This document shows positions 1 through 18,560 of a stretch of DNA of 64,000 bases, one piece after another; position 1 is the first letter of the stretch, and each line of letters opens with the position of its first letter. This stretch comes from Apus apus. Taxonomy: Eukaryota; Chordata; Aves; Apodiformes; Apodidae. The stretch lies in NCBI RefSeq assembly GCF_020740795.1, contig NC_067312.1, positions 61,170,405-61,234,404 of the forward strand. Direction: 5' to 3'. Position numbers and translations under genes: made by a program. The notes under the pieces were generated by a model, which saw only the letters and a list, made by a program, of their open reading frames with translations, had not been told where the DNA came from and ran no database searches.

Positions 1-3000
1 AATTGTGGTCAGAGTTTTATAAACCCTGGCCAGCTTCTGTAATCCCTTTAAAAATGTGACTATATACATTCAAACCTAAGAAAGTCACAGTGCTTTAAGC
101 AGTTGTCTCAGTGTGGAGTTACAGTCTTATTTTTGGGTGTCCACATCTGAAATTGTAGCCAGAGGTTTGAAGGGGTGCTCAGCTCTTCCTCACACTGGGA
201 CGGGGGGCTGGTGATGCATGCAGCTGGCAGCTGCTGCCGCCACCAACAAGCACCCTGTGAATCAGGCACCTCCGATTAACACCCTACCTGCATTTGCAGA
301 TACCTGGTTAACGTTTTAACCCGTTCTTGACACATCCCCTGCCTGTTCACGTCACAGGACCTTTCTCCTCCCTCCCTTTCTGCTGGTCGTTCCGTTGCAA
401 GTTGGCGCTAACGGCTGTCGGTGTTGTGCTGCTTGCTCAGCAGTGCAATTTCCTTTCAGCTCTTTTCAAGGAAGTGAAACCACTGCAACGTATTTTTGTG
501 TTCTGATGAGCCAAAGCAAAATGAAGCCCTAGAGGCAGGAGAGAAAGGTGGCTGAGAAGAGCTGCAGCTATGGTGATGGGGAAAAACCCATCTTCACTCA
601 GTGATAGCTCCTGACAGCTTTCGAAAGTGCATGATAAAGTGTGCGCTGGGTTTAGCAGAACAAATAAGCCTCAGGCCAGTCTTCACCTTGGATATTTTGC
701 CTCTTTTTCTGCTGTCAGCATTAACAATTGCAAGTCCACTTGATGAATGAGTAAGTAATAATTTCAGTGTTTTTAAGGAAGCATGTATGTTCTGTCTGAA
801 GGAGCTCAGTGATCTTGCTGCTTAATTCAGTTTTATTTAAACAGTTGTCTGTGAAATACATTTTAAGTCTTTCTGCCATCAGGAATGAGGAGAATGTCTT
901 ACTATAAAATACAAACAGTTTGCAAGTTCCTTTTTGGATTGACTGAAATACTGAAGTATGAAATTTATGTACTTAGCAGTTAAGTTAGAACACATGTAAT
1001 AACACAGGGAAAATGAAGCTGATTTCTGGTGTGTTGCAAAGTAGGTAGAAACTAGGCCATTCTCGGTAGTCCCAAAAGCAGGACAGTTTTTAGATAAGTG
1101 CTATTTAAGAGTTTAACAACTCTTGTAAGTGAGCAATTCCTGTTTTGCTTAGCAATGGTATTTACACATTGAGCTTCACTTTGTCAAATGTTTAAAAAAA
1201 CCTGCATACGGTAAGGATTTTTTTTTTTTTCTGAAAAAACCTATATTTTTATAAAGCTGCCATGTTTTCAGTTTCTTTAAATTGATGGTTTGCAGATTGT
1301 TATGTTAAACTGTTAGAACCATGTTTGAGTGGAGGCAGGTTGTATGGATTTCTGTTCAGTTACAGTGAAGCATTCTCATAAGAATACTTACAGCATCCTG
1401 GGAATGAACATTTTAAAGTAAGTCTATGTTGTATTGGGAGCTTCTCTGCAAGGAAGATACTTTGACACAGCAACTGCCATTAGTACAAATATCTATGTAT
1501 CTTTATGGAGTGTCAGAAAGAAGACGTGAGTAAATTGGAAGGCTTTAATAAATAGAAGCTGTGAAAAACAATCAATATTCATGTTTTGGAAGAAAATAAC
1601 TATAATTTATTTGTAGATGTTTGTAAAGCATTGGCTGCTAACTTCTAGTATTTGACCACCCTTTGAAATACTTCGATTAGTTTTGTTTGAATAGTAACAG
1701 TTGCAGTTTTGTATTTAAAAACACAAAAAGTGAATAAAATACTTTGAGTTCACGGTGCCTGCTTAGCATCTTTAACATCTTCCTCTCTATCTTTGTGGTT
1801 TAGAAACATGTCTGTCTTGTGATCTTGAGTGCTCTGCCCAAGATAGTTAACAATAGGTTCTTTGATTTTGAAAGTACATAGTAAAGATTTTTTAAAATGT
1901 ACTTAAACACTTCATGCTTGAAAACAAAATACAGGTATGCACTGGAGGACTAGGAAACAAACTTGCTGGGAAGTTTCCAAGACTACAAAAAAGGAGCTTG
2001 TTACTAAGTTTCTCAAAAGTACTGCTGAACTAAAACCACAAATTTGTGTCTCCCATGTCCTGAAGGACAACTTCCTTCTATTTGCTGGAACGTTAGAGGC
2101 ACCCTGTGTTAGAACACTCTCAGTTGCCCAAATACAAACAGTTAAGAGGAAACGTTTTGCAAATTCAGGGGAGTTACTGTTTGGCATTTGTAGAGTTTAT
2201 GTTTTCATTAAAAGAAAAAAGAACAAAAACCTTCCATATGTGAAATAAATGCAAACAGATGAGGCTTTCCTTCAGACTGTCTGAGACTCCAGGAAAGCTT
2301 CAGCATAAAGGCAGCCATCTCCAAGACCATTCAACCTGGAAATACGAATTCACATGTACCTTGGTGAAGAAGGTTCTGCAAAGGGAGTATGCTGTAAATA
2401 ATTTTCAATAGCAACAGTACATGAGCTCTAACATTTCACAAAACAAGTTTCTGAAAGAAAATGGGGGTCTTTTAAGTATTTGAGGAAATGACAAACCAGC
2501 CATAGGGCATGTTGGTGCAAGCAAGGATAGTTTTGGAGGGAATTCTAGGATCTATGTTATCGGTAACAAAAGGTTTTATTTATAATGTTATGCTAGCAAA
2601 TGCTAGCATATCAATCCCTAGACTGTTCATTTTTTGCTATTTCTGCATCAAGTGTAGGATGTAGAACTATTTCCTTCTGAAAATTAGTTTCTTCAGGTTG
2701 CATCCAAGGAATCTCTGTATTGTTTGCTGACAAAGGATTTTTCTGGTTGAATTACTCATATACATATATGTATAGAAATCAATATATAAAATGTATATAT
2801 AAAATATAATAGATGTGTGGCATCTGAATTCACTAATCACATAAAATGCTAAGCAGAAAAAAGTTTCACAATAGTCAGTTCACTGGATTGATATGTCTAA
2901 TTGAGTAAGAGTGGTCATTGTCATGATATTTCATTACAAATACGTAAATCAGATCAGACTTGAAACTCATCTGATGAAATAGGGGAGGTTTATTGCCTCA

Positions 3001-3297
3001 GTTTGAAATCCCATCTATCCGTATATAGAGAGATACTTTAAACCATTTTTGAGCAAGTTCTGTCGCATTTTATGTGTTCTCAAAAGTAAAGCAGTCTGAA
3101 AGAATGTATACCTAAAGACAAGAGAGTTTTAGGGATTTAAAAGATGGGGTATATACCTGAGTTTGTTTTATTTTTGTGGCAGTTAGTAGGACTAGTATGA
3201 ATGGAAAGACATGGAAATATTCCTCAATTTACTGTACATAGTATTTCTGTTACGAAATATTGACTACATTTTTTTTTTTCTTTCCCCCCTCCCCCAG
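1..3297 (+). other. TNFAIP8: TNFAIP8 last intron (3' part)
   Basis: No convincing exon is visible. The stretch is AT-rich with short A/T runs and an AT-rich patch near 2757-2813 built from TATATA-like motifs. It ends in a strong pyrimidine tract and AG acceptor at 3296-3297, directly before the terminal TNFAIP8 exon. Overlapping open frames at 1912-2248 on both strands resemble no family I know and I treat them as chance. The short 5' exon(s) encoding the protein's first ten or so residues must lie left of the window. Confidence 0.75.
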
Positions 3298-3863
3298 TGG
3301 CCACAGATGTCTTCAACTCCAAAAGTCTGGCTATTCAGGCCCAGAAGAAGATCCTTGGAAAAATGGTGTCCAAATCAATAGCAACTACTTTGATCGATGA
3401 TACAAGCAGTGATGTTTTAGATGAGCTCTACAGAGTGACAAAGGAATATACACAAAATAAAAAGGAAGCAGAGAAAATAATAAAAAACCTCATTAAAATA
3501 GTCCTCAAATTGGCAATTCTCTACAGGAACAACCAATTTAATCAGGATGAAATAGCATTGATGGAGAAGTTCAAGAAGAAGGTTCATCAGCTGGCTAAGA
3601 CCGTGGTCAGTTTCCATCAAGTGGATTATACCTTTGACAGGAATTTTTTGTCCAAACTGTTAAATGATTGTAGAGAGCTTCTTCATGAAATCATTCAGCG
3701 TCACCTAACTGCAAAGTCACATGGACGTGTCAACAATGTGTTTGATCACTTCTCTGATTGTGAATTTTTGGCTGCCTTGTATAATCCCTTTGGACCTTAT
3801 AAACTCCATTTGCAGAAACTTTGTGATGGTGTCAACAAAATGCTAGATGAGGGGAACATATAA
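3298..3863 (+). CDS. TNFAIP8: TNFAIP8, terminal coding exon
   Basis: The exon encodes the C-terminal 187 residues plus a split Val codon of tumour necrosis factor alpha-induced protein 8 and ends in TAA. The human protein is 198 residues, so only about ten N-terminal residues are missing. The frame opens with [20 protein letters not shown] and includes landmarks such as [21 protein letters not shown] and [12 protein letters not shown]. These match the TIPE (TNFAIP8 homology) fold: a bundle of alpha helices around a hydrophobic cavity that binds phosphoinositide lipids. Family knowledge: it is a cytosolic, NF-kB-induced negative regulator of apoptosis. The start is taken at the splice acceptor (AG at 3296-3297, pyrimidine tract 3271-3295), because the first codon is completed by the upstream exon as G|TG. 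An alternative internal start in this exon is not suggested by the family. The frame is intact with no stops, so this is a live gene rather than a retrocopy. Confidence 0.97.
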
Positions 3864-4920
3864 GTACTTGTATTAAAGTTGACTGCCTATGCATTATTTG
3901 TAGATGGAACACTGTTGATTTATGAAGGAATAAGGGAGCATGCAAAAAGTTGTTTTGTTTGTTTGGATTTTTTGTTTGTTTGTTTGTTTTACATTATGAC
4001 AAATATTTCCAAAATATCTTTATTAAATTGATTCCTTATTATGAGCTATCTGTTGCTATTCACACTCCATCTGGAAGAAAGACTGCACATGACTTTTTTT
4101 ACTGTGCTTTGCCTTCAGAAACAGCTGGATAAAGATGATAGAACAGTCCAAGTAGAGTTAGAGTCTTGCAAGATAGATACACAAAACAAAACAATATGCT
4201 GTTAGACAATCCACATATTTAATAGATTTACAGAAGTATTTCTAAACGATCAGAGTTCAGTAATATTGGTAACAGAATATGATGGTGATGGTACACTGTA
4301 GAATTTCCTTCACTTACTTGTAAAATACATATATTTGATTCATTTATAGTATTTTATGCTCTCTGCACAGATTACAGCTTCCTAGTGTTGCCCTTATGAA
4401 GCATTCAGTTTTAAATAATACTCGTGATGCTGTCACATAGAGTCTTAACAGGCTTGTCCATCTCCAGCTCAGTGGTGAAAACTTCCTGTCTGCAAGGCTA
4501 CCAACTATAGATCCTTATAGACCCGCACAGATGCTTGCTTCCTTTGATTATATGGGGATTATTTGAGGAATAAGCTACAGTAAAATAGCCTGACTGGGGA
4601 AGAGTATTCCCTAGAAAACACGGTACATATTTTTAACTTTGCATATGATGAGGTAAAACATAGTGACTTATGTGTGCAATTCCATAAGATATTTAGAATC
4701 CTGCTAATAGGTCACAATTCTTTTTGAAAAAGTGTGAGTCAGTATATTTTATACTCTAGGCTGATGTGTATGATGATGTGAATTCAGAAAGTCTGATCAT
4801 CTGCTATTAAATTCCAAGCCAGTTTGCTTTGTGTAGAATGAAATAAGTTTTATCATTGCGTTATATACTATTTAACTAATGGAAAAAATGGAATATTGAA
4901 TAAATTCTTTTCTTCCTTTC
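3864..4920 (+). other. TNFAIP8: TNFAIP8 3' UTR (inferred)
   Basis: AT-rich sequence follows the stop codon. It contains a TTTG-rich patch at 3951-3990 and no sizeable frame. A canonical AATAAA lies at 4899-4904, giving a 3' UTR of about 1 kb, similar in length to what I recall for mammalian TNFAIP8. The end is inferred from the signal only, and earlier ATTAAA variants (for example near 4021) could be used instead. Confidence 0.5.
4899..4904 (+). promoter_or_regulatory. Candidate polyadenylation signal of TNFAIP8
   Basis: A canonical AATAAA hexamer lies about 1 kb after the TNFAIP8 stop and is followed within 20-60 bases by a pyrimidine-rich stretch (TCTTTTCTTCCTTTCTCCCC). This resembles a cleavage site with a downstream element. 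It is inferred by position and motif only. Confidence 0.4.
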
Positions 4921-10445
<5,525 letters not shown>

Positions 10446-13059
10446 ACCTAATTTAGCTTCCTGTGACTTGAGTAATCTAGACTTTGTTTGGGTCCTCAGA
10501 CAAAAGTTCCCTGGCTATTGACAGGCTACTGTTAATTCAGGTCTCCCATGACATGAAAGGACAGATTTTTGCCATTCCAGAAATACTTAGGTGATGGTTT
10601 CTGTTTCTTCAGTAACTGGACCTGAGATACTGTGGGTTTTTGCTTTGTTTCTTCGGGGATTGGTTTCATTTTCAAAGAGACCTGAGACCTACAACTGTGT
10701 ATCGTCAGCTAGGCCTGCTATAAGACTGCAGAAATAAAACAGACTGAAGCAGTGTTTTGATCCCTGGCAGGGGAATAAGTGCATTGATCCAGGGACACGA
10801 GATCAGCTGCTACATTCAAGAAAGCTGGTTCTGTATCTTAAGCATCTTGACAATTCAGCAACAGAAAAATTATCTCATCCTTGGAACTCAAGTGAGTCTC
10901 TTTGCCCAACTGAAAAGCTATCTCATTTACAGGCTGCCTAACTTGATTTCAACAGCATGAACACTCCCAAAGATACATTTGCTCTGCCATCATACAAGAA
11001 AGTGTTAGAGAAAAGTGGAAAGGAAAGCTCAGCACTTTGATGGGAGAAAGGGCTGAGATCAGACAAAGATCTCATTAGGTTTGCTTTGGCATCTTCACTG
11101 TGATAAGGTCTACTGCTGTAAGCACAGGCGTGTGACTTTGGCTAGGTAAGACAATACGTTTAAGCTTACAGTTCCAGCATCCTATGACACTGCAATCTGC
11201 AATTTACTCCAAAAGCTAGAACTGAGAAGCTCATGCTACCAAATATGGAAAGAGAGAAGGGGAGGCCCTTTACAAAACAGTATCAGTGAAAATTAGTCTT
11301 TCCTACTGTTTTGAGTGGGGAAAACCTTGACTAGGGAATCCAGAAATCCCATTCATTCCTGATTGACAAAGCAAGTGCTGAAGAGGAGCACAAGCTCCTA
11401 CAGGAAGGGGTGTTTATGTGGTTACTTAGTTGACTGGTGGTTCACCCTCTACCCATCTTGCTTCTCAGTATTGGGATATTCCATAATTCATGTACTCTTG
11501 ATTGTACTTGCTCTTTACTGCAGGCTGGGGAGGAAGTGTCACCACAGGATATATTTCATATGAACGTGTGGTATTTGGCTTTCATTTCCATTTTTGGGGT
11601 GGTTGGGATGGAAGCTGGAAGAATAGGTATTTCTGAGAGACAACTGAAGTCTGCTGTTTACCTGAAGGGAATGAACATCCCTATGCTGTTGTGCACAGAG
11701 AAAGCTTGATAACATTGGGATTAAAAGCTCTAGAATGCCTTTGGTAGCAGCCTGAGAGAAGAGGCCATTTTAGAAGACACAGTTTAGAAGCAGCTTAACT
11801 TTTGTGATAATTTTGTGTTTATTAAAGGACCTGCCTGAGTTTATTCTACAGACAGAACCTCTTAACATTTTTGGCTGTTCTAAAGCTCAGTATGGCTGTT
11901 AACTTAGGAAGCAACTGCACTGAACCAGTTTTCTCAGGAGGTATTTCAAGTCTTCTAACTACTAATTAATGATTCAGCTTGTCTGTAGAATCTGTTTACC
12001 CTTAACTAGTAGTAGTGCCAATATGCATCTGATTTCCACAGAATGTGGCTTATGGTTACTTGCTAGTATTTTTACCTCTTATTTTAGTCCATGTGGGTGT
12101 TTTTGTGTTTTGTGGTTTTCTTCCCCTCCACCCCCTCACCCCCTTCAAGGAGACCAAATTAATTGATTTATCATGAAGAATTGTTTAGGATGAAATGGAG
12201 TGGTTTTGTTACCGGAGCCACACATAAGCTTTTGCTGGCACCTCCCTAACTAGTTCCCGCTTAATGAGTTTGTTCTACTAATGTGTTACTACATACCAGC
12301 TCAGCAGTCCACCAAGCCCTGACTGACCCAGGGCTTAAGTCTCCCTTAAACCTTAAGACTGTGATGGAATAAAACTGAGAGTTTCCATAGTGCTCTGCTT
12401 GTGCCCCCAGCATGGATTTTCCACTTAATTGAATGGTATGTGTGACAAATGCCAAAATTAACATTTCTTGCCAAGACAGAGACATGAGACCTCCTGTGAT
12501 GTGGGATGTTGATAAGAGCTGTAAAAATGTTTGCAATTTCGTTTACATTTGGTTCATAAGCATATATCCACCGTTAACTACACAGTAGTCTGCTCCTCAA
12601 CATCACATCAGAAAAACTGATTTTAAAGTTCTGAGGATGAAAATTGACTCAATGGCAAGAAAACCCCCATTTGCTAACTGCTGTAGGCACACAGGAAAAA
12701 AAAAAAAAAAAAAGAAGATAAAGTTAGAATGGAAATAATACTATTTGCTGTTTCTGCAGGTGAAAGGAATCGATAGAAACACCATGAGTTAGCTATAAAG
12801 AATTCCTCAGTGGTGGTTTCTGTTACATAAAATAGTATACCTAATGAATAAGCAGTCTTCTGACTTGTACTAAGAGAGTAATTAGTCTGGTGAGTTGGGT
12901 CATACAGTTGCTTTGTATGGGATGAACATTTGTGACCAGCTCAGGGCTGAGACAGCTTAATGGTCTCTCTGCACTGACAGCCAGAGGATTGCTGCCAAAA
13001 TAAAGGAATTGGGGACAATGACGTGGCTGCAAGCAAGGCATCTTTGCTAACAGTAGAAA
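10446..13059. other. Intergenic, no gene seen
   Basis: Unique-looking sequence with a poly-A tract near 12698-12713. Small open frames at 11363-11709 and 12261-12536 have no recognisable domain and no splice context. I see nothing else here. Confidence 0.55.
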
Positions 13060-13800
13060 ATGTCTTCAAAACCCAAGGGACTTCTCCTCCACAATCTTTT
13101 TGATCCATTCTCCACCCAGTCTGTATTTGTGTTTGGGATTGCCCCGACCCAGATGCGGGACCTTGCACCTGGCCTGGTTGAACTTCATGCAGTTTGCATG
13201 AACCCACTTCTCAAGCCTGTCAAGGTTCCCTTGGATGGCATCTCTTCCCTCCAGCATGTTGACCTCACCACACACTTTGATGTCATCAGCAAACTTGCTG
13301 AGGGTGCACTCAGTGCCACTGTCCATGTTGGCAGCAAATGATGAATAGCACAGGTCCAAGTACCAGCCTTTGGGGAACACCACTCATCACAGGTGTCCAT
13401 ATGGACACCAAGACATTATCACTACTCTTTGAGTGTGACCATCCAGCCAGTTGCTTACCCAACGAGTGGTCCATCCTTTGAATCCGTACTGTTCCAGTTT
13501 TGATACCAGGATGTTGTGCAGGACAGTGTTGAAGGCTTTGCACAGGTCCAGGTAGATGAATGTCAGCTGCTCTGCCTTTCTCCACCGATGCCGTGACCAC
13601 ATTGTAGAAGTCCACCAAATTAGTCAGGCAGGATTTGTCCTCAGGAAAGCCATGCTGGCTGTCACTAATCACTCCTTTGTTTTCCACATGCCTTAGCAGA
13701 GCCTTTGGGGGATCTGCTCCATGACCTTGTTGGCTACGGAGGTGAGACTGAGTGGTCTGTAGTTCCCTGGGTCTTTTTTTTCCCTTCTTGAAAATTTGTT
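13060..13800 (-). mobile_element. CR1 LINE fragment, antisense, reverse-transcriptase region
   Basis: Read on the minus strand, this gives broken pieces of CR1 ORF2: FADDIKV (a variant FADD box), [26 protein letters not shown] and [18 protein letters not shown]. These fall in several frames, so the copy is frameshifted and dead. Both the LINE 3' end and the 5' part are missing. The right edge near 13800 ends within the stretch coding for the KKG-type motif. Confidence 0.9.
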
Positions 13801-15334
13801 GGCTGCCTGAAGAAAAAGATATGCTATAGAAGTACCTCAGGGTCTGATCTTACATGGGGTATGTAACCACTAGCTTCCAGGCAAATTCAAGAGTAAGATC
13901 CTTTCCTTGAGTAGTCCACCACCTGAAAAATCCAAGGACACAGAAGACTATGGGACCTGAAAGGCTAGAGCTGAAATGGCCTGTTTAAAATCATGTAAGA
14001 GGCCAGAACCAGCACTGAAAATGAGCTAAGTTCTCCTAGGGACTCATTTATAGCCATGCATGCAAAATTATGCTGCTTCAGATGGATAGAATTAAATAAA
14101 GGATTATACAAATAAGTTTGGTGGTGCAAGGATGACCACATTAATTCATGTAAGTATTTCCAATCTGAACTAGCTGATTCCAAAAGTATGCACAATTGAC
14201 TAAGCTGGGTGTTTGTGCTGTTAGCTTGCACGCATTCCCCTACCCTAACAACCGACATCCTAAACTTACTGGACAGTACAGAAGGAAGCCCCTAATCCCC
14301 CTAGCAAATGTGTGGGAGCGAATAAGGGTACATAACACTCGCAGGTAGAACACTGGCTACACACTGCCTCAGTGCAAGGCTCCCTTCTGTGCAATGTACC
14401 CATAGAGGTGGGTACACCGTTTGTCACAGCCGTGTTGCGGGGTCAGCTCTTGAAACAGCCAGCTCTGCTCTTGTCCTGGAGACTTCACTCTCTCTTCTCC
14501 CAGGTGAGAGCTCAATCCCACAGTGTACCAAGAATATGAAAAACACCGAGTCCTGAGACTCGCAAAAAGTTATGAGCTCGATCTGCTACTTCCTCAGGAA
14601 GAGCAATTGCAAACTGACGCACAGCTCAGCCCTCCTGGGAAACTGCTTCCTCCTGCTGCCGAGCACAGGACAGACAAGTCACAATCAGTGATGGTTCTCT
14701 CTGTGATACACAGCCGACTGCAACGGGCCTCTCCGTGCTGGGAAATTTGCTCTTGTGTTGAGCTGTATTCAAATTAAATAGGCAAATTTATTATAATTAG
14801 CTGTGAAGTTGTTTTTTCCTTGATTAATGTAGTGCCAAAATAACACACATCAGTGCAAGGGGTTATTTCTGCACACATTCAACATAATCCCCATACTTAA
14901 AATTCGTTATTTTTTTGCAGACTATTTATTTGTCACGTGTTGCCTCACCTGCCTCCAGAATAATTTTTTGTAGTTTCCTGTGCATGCACATAACGTGCCT
15001 ACACAGCCAGAAGAATGCCACCACACCAGTCGATCTATGGGCTAAGTAAAACCAGTGTGTATTAAAAGCAGTGTCCCTTCGACTCGATCTGTGCATAGAC
15101 CTTTTTTAGGTTCGTCGGATAAAAATCTTATTACTTGGGGTGTGGTATGTGTAAATTGAGAGTTAAGATAGTTTTATGTAGTACTATACTCCCTCTAGAG
15201 CCCAAACTAAAAATTGCAATTGTAGTATTAATTTCTCTCTTCAAACCGAACGGCATGGAGTAAAATCACAGGCAATAAATCTCTATTTGTAATACTTCTA
15301 CAGAAGCCAGTGATACAGAATACTTGAGGTCAGA
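13801..15334. other. Intergenic segment, partly unclassified
   Basis: The left part is unremarkable. From about 14300 to 15280 the sequence has more CpG dinucleotides than its surroundings (for example near 14430, 15005, 15080-15120 and 15247). There is an ATTAAA at 15061 before a GTGTCCCTTCGACTCG stretch, which looks a little like a retroviral R region. I could not define ends or a coding region. It may be an unrecognised old mobile element. Confidence 0.3.
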
Positions 15335-15893
15335 AATCATAAAGTCGTAGATTCATAGAATGGTCTGCGTTGGAAGGGATCTTAAAGACCATGTAGTTCC
15401 AAGGCCCTGGCATGGCCAAGGACACCTCCCACTAGACCAGGTTGATCAAAGCCCCATCCAACTGGGCCCTGAACACTTCCAGGGAGAGGACATCCACAAC
15501 TTCGCTGGGAAGCTTGGGCCAGTGTTTTGTCACCCTCACAGTAAAGAATTTTTTCCAAATATCTAATCTAAATCTATGCTCTTTCTGTTTGAAACCATTG
15601 CCCCTTATCCTCTCACTACAAGCCCTTGTAAAAAAGTCCTTCCCCAGCTTTCCTTAGGCCTCCTCAAGGTACTAGAAGGCCGCTATAAAGTCTCCCTGGT
15701 GCCTTCTTTTCCCCACACTCAACACTCCAAACTCTCTCAGCCTGTCTTCATAGGAGAGGTGCTCCCGGTCTCTGATCATTTTAATGGCCTTCCTCCAGAC
15801 TCACTCCAACAGCTCCATGTCCTTCTTGTGTTGAGGGTCCCAGAACTAGACAAAGTGCTCCCAGTGGGGTTTGAAAAGAGTGGAGTAGATGGT
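15335..15893 (-). mobile_element. CR1 LINE 3' fragment, antisense
   Basis: The reverse complement ends in a CR1-type tail (AATCATAAAGTCGTAGATTC, then TTCATAGAATGG at the left edge). It carries the C-terminal ORF2 stretch and 3' UTR seen in the other copies of this window (PREVV-like, then a region giving CR1 short 3' UTR). The reading frame is broken. It is a typical 5'-truncated CR1 of about 560 bp. Confidence 0.9.
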
Positions 15894-16473
15894 AAGAATC
15901 AAATGCTAATTTCTTCTAGTTTGGAAGTCTCTAAATAGCTATAATTTGGATAACTATCACGCCTCTTCAGTGTAGACAGTAAAGCACCAACAGCCAAGGA
16001 GATAATCTGCAGCAAGAACAATTTTTATTTCTACTAGGCCCAGAAATAATTAAAACTTTACAAAGTGCACAAGAAAATTTGATCATGAATTAACTTTCCT
16101 CTGTGCAAAGGGAGTATGTTTTGATTTCCCAACAAAATAGGCTAGTCAGCTGCTCTGAACCCTGAGCAATCTTTACATCATCCTCTGTTCCCTCAGCACG
16201 TCCTAGATTTAAGCCAGACAATGCAAAGAAGCTAAGAGTTTACAGTCCCAGAAGCTCAGGCTTATGGTGTTCTCAGTCAGCCAGAAGATTGAGCAACTAA
16301 GAAGGAACAGCTTCATGAGATCCTTGTCCATAGTTTAGATAAAGTTTGTCATCACCTGAGATAGGTGGCTAGGACTGGAAAATCTTAAGTAGATGTACTG
16401 TGGAGATCCAGATCAGTGGCTCTATGAAACTCCAACACAATTACATTCTAAATGACAGTGTCTCACACTATGC

Positions 16474-17925
16474 CATAGAATCAGAGCAGGTGGAAGGGAC
16501 CTCTGAAGACCATCAAGTCCAATCCCCCTGCTGCAGCAGGAACACCTAGGTCAGATCACACAGGAACACATCCACATGGGTCTTGAAAGTCGCCACAGAA
16601 GGAGACCCATAACCTTTCTGGGCAGCCTGCTTCAGTGCTCCGTCACCCTCACAGTAACAATTTTTTTCCTGATGTTGAGGTGGAACTTCCTGTGTTGTAA
16701 GTTGGTGCTGTTTCCCCGTCCTATCAGAAGGTACCACTGAAAAGAGACTGGCCCATTCTTGACATCCACCCTTCAGATATTTGTAGACATTAATAAGGTC
16801 CCCTCTTAGTCTTCTCAAGACTAAACAGCCCCAGGTCTCTCAGCCTTCCCTCATATGACAAATGTTCCAGTCCCTTAATCATCCTTGTAGCATCCATTGG
16901 ACTCTTTCCAGCATATAGCTATACCTCTTGAACTTGGGGAGACCAGAACTGGACACAATACTCCAGATGTGGTCTGACAAGGGCAAAGAAGAGGAGGAAG
17001 AGAACCTCCCTTGACCTCCTGGACACACTCTTCTTAATGCATCCCAGGATACTACTGGCTCTCTTGGCCACAAGGGCACATTGCTGTCCCATGGATAAAT
17101 TGTTGTCCACCAGGACCCCAAGGTCCTTCCCCATGGGGCTGCTTTCTAGCAGGTCAACCCCTAATCTATAGTGGTGCATGGCGTTTTTTCTCCCCATACG
17201 CAGAATTCTACACTTATTCTTGTTGAACGTCATTAGGTTCATCTTTGCCCAGCTCTCCAATCTCACCGAATGGCTGCACAGCCTTCAGGTGTATCAGCCA
17301 ATCCTCCCAGCTTTGTGTCACCAGCAAACTTGCTGAGAATACACTCCATCCCCTCATCCAGGTCATTGATGAACGTAAGACTGGGCCTAGTACTGACCCC
17401 TGGGGAACACCACTAGTCACAGATGTCTAAATGGACTCTATACCATTGATCACAACCCTCTGGGCTCTATTGTTTAGCCAGTTCTCAATCCATCTCACTG
17501 TCTGCTCTTCTAACTCACACTCCCTGAACTTTTCAGCAAGGATGTTATGGGAGATAGTGTCGAAAGCCTTGCTAAAGTCAAGGAAGACAACATCCACTGT
17601 TCTCCCTACATCCATCCATTCTGTCACATCATCATAGAAGGCTATCAGATCAGCCAGACACAATTTCCCCTTGATGAATCCATGCTGGCTACTCCCGATA
17701 ACCTTCTTTTCTTGCATGTGCTTAGACACTGACCCACAGAATGAGCTGCTCCATCGTCTTTCCAGTGATGGAGAAGAGGCTGACTGGTCTGTAGTTACTT
17801 GGGTCCCATTTCTTGCCCTTCTTGAAGACTGGAGTGACATTAGCTATCCTCCAGTCCTCAGGCACCTCTCCCTTCCAGGACTTTTCAAAGATGATGCCTG
17901 CAACGATATAGTGAACAGGCATGTT
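16474..17925 (-). mobile_element. CR1 LINE, 5'-truncated, antisense, about 1.45 kb
   Basis: The LINE 3' end is at the left (CATAGAATCAGAGCAGG). Minus-strand frames then give C-terminal ORF2 ([20 protein letters not shown]), the thumb region (KNKCRILRMGRKNAMHHYRLG), [49 protein letters not shown] and [20 protein letters not shown]. The frames are split over several registers, so it is a dead copy. It lies about 1 kb from the HSD17B4 CpG island. Confidence 0.95.
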
Positions 17926-17954
17926 CATTCCTACTTAACACACCAGCTGGTTTT

Positions 17955-18560
17955 ACAAAATACAATCAGCTCTGCTACTCTTTCCTCCTCACCCCGTTCC
18001 CCTGCTTCACTGTGGATTCACTCCCACCAGGCAGCAGTTCTTCAAGAACTGCTCCAGCATGAGTCCCCTCCATGGGGGTGTAGTCCTTCAGGCACAGACT
18101 AATCTAGCATGGATTTACTGTGGGGTCACAGGTCCTGCCAGAAAACATGCTCCACTGTAGGCCTCTATGGTCTGCAGGGGTACAAACTGCCTCACCCTGG
18201 TCTTCACCAGTGTCATCAGGGGAAACACTGCTCTGGTGCGTGAAGCACCTCCTCTCCCTCCTTTTTTACTGGCCTTGGCATCTGCAAGCACTGTTTCTCT
18301 AGGTTTTCTCACTCTTCTCTCCCATAACTGTCACACGGTGTTTTTTACACTTTCTTAAATGTGTTCTCACAGAACACGGCCTCTGTTGCTGGGCTCAGCT
18401 GTGCCCTGCAGCGAGTTCCCCGGAGCTGTGCCTGGCACAGGGCAGCCCCTGCAGCCCCCCTGCCAGCGCCGGGCACAAACGTGCAGTGCAGCTTTCCCCA
18501 CCTAGGAGAGGCAAAACGTGGGGGAAAGAAAGGTGGTATATTGCACATCAATTGTTTGAT
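17955..18560 (-). mobile_element. Avian ERV LTR fragment, antisense
   Basis: The sequence resembles the U3 side of the same long avian LTR family as the copy at 24031-25320, in reverse orientation. Shared features on the minus strand include repeated CAGCC/TGGAGCA-type units and GGTGCTTCACGCACCAGAGC. A purine-rich AAAAAAGGAGGGAGAGGAGG stretch is followed by GGCTGCAGGGGCTGCCCTG. The family assignment rests on remembered resemblance to a common bird solo LTR. The ends are uncertain, and the right edge could extend to about 18600. No retroviral gene is present. Confidence 0.5.

Noticed and set aside
1912..2248. Overlapping roughly 90-100 codon frames on both strands
   Set aside because: No recognisable motif and no splice context linking them to TNFAIP8. 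Probably chance.
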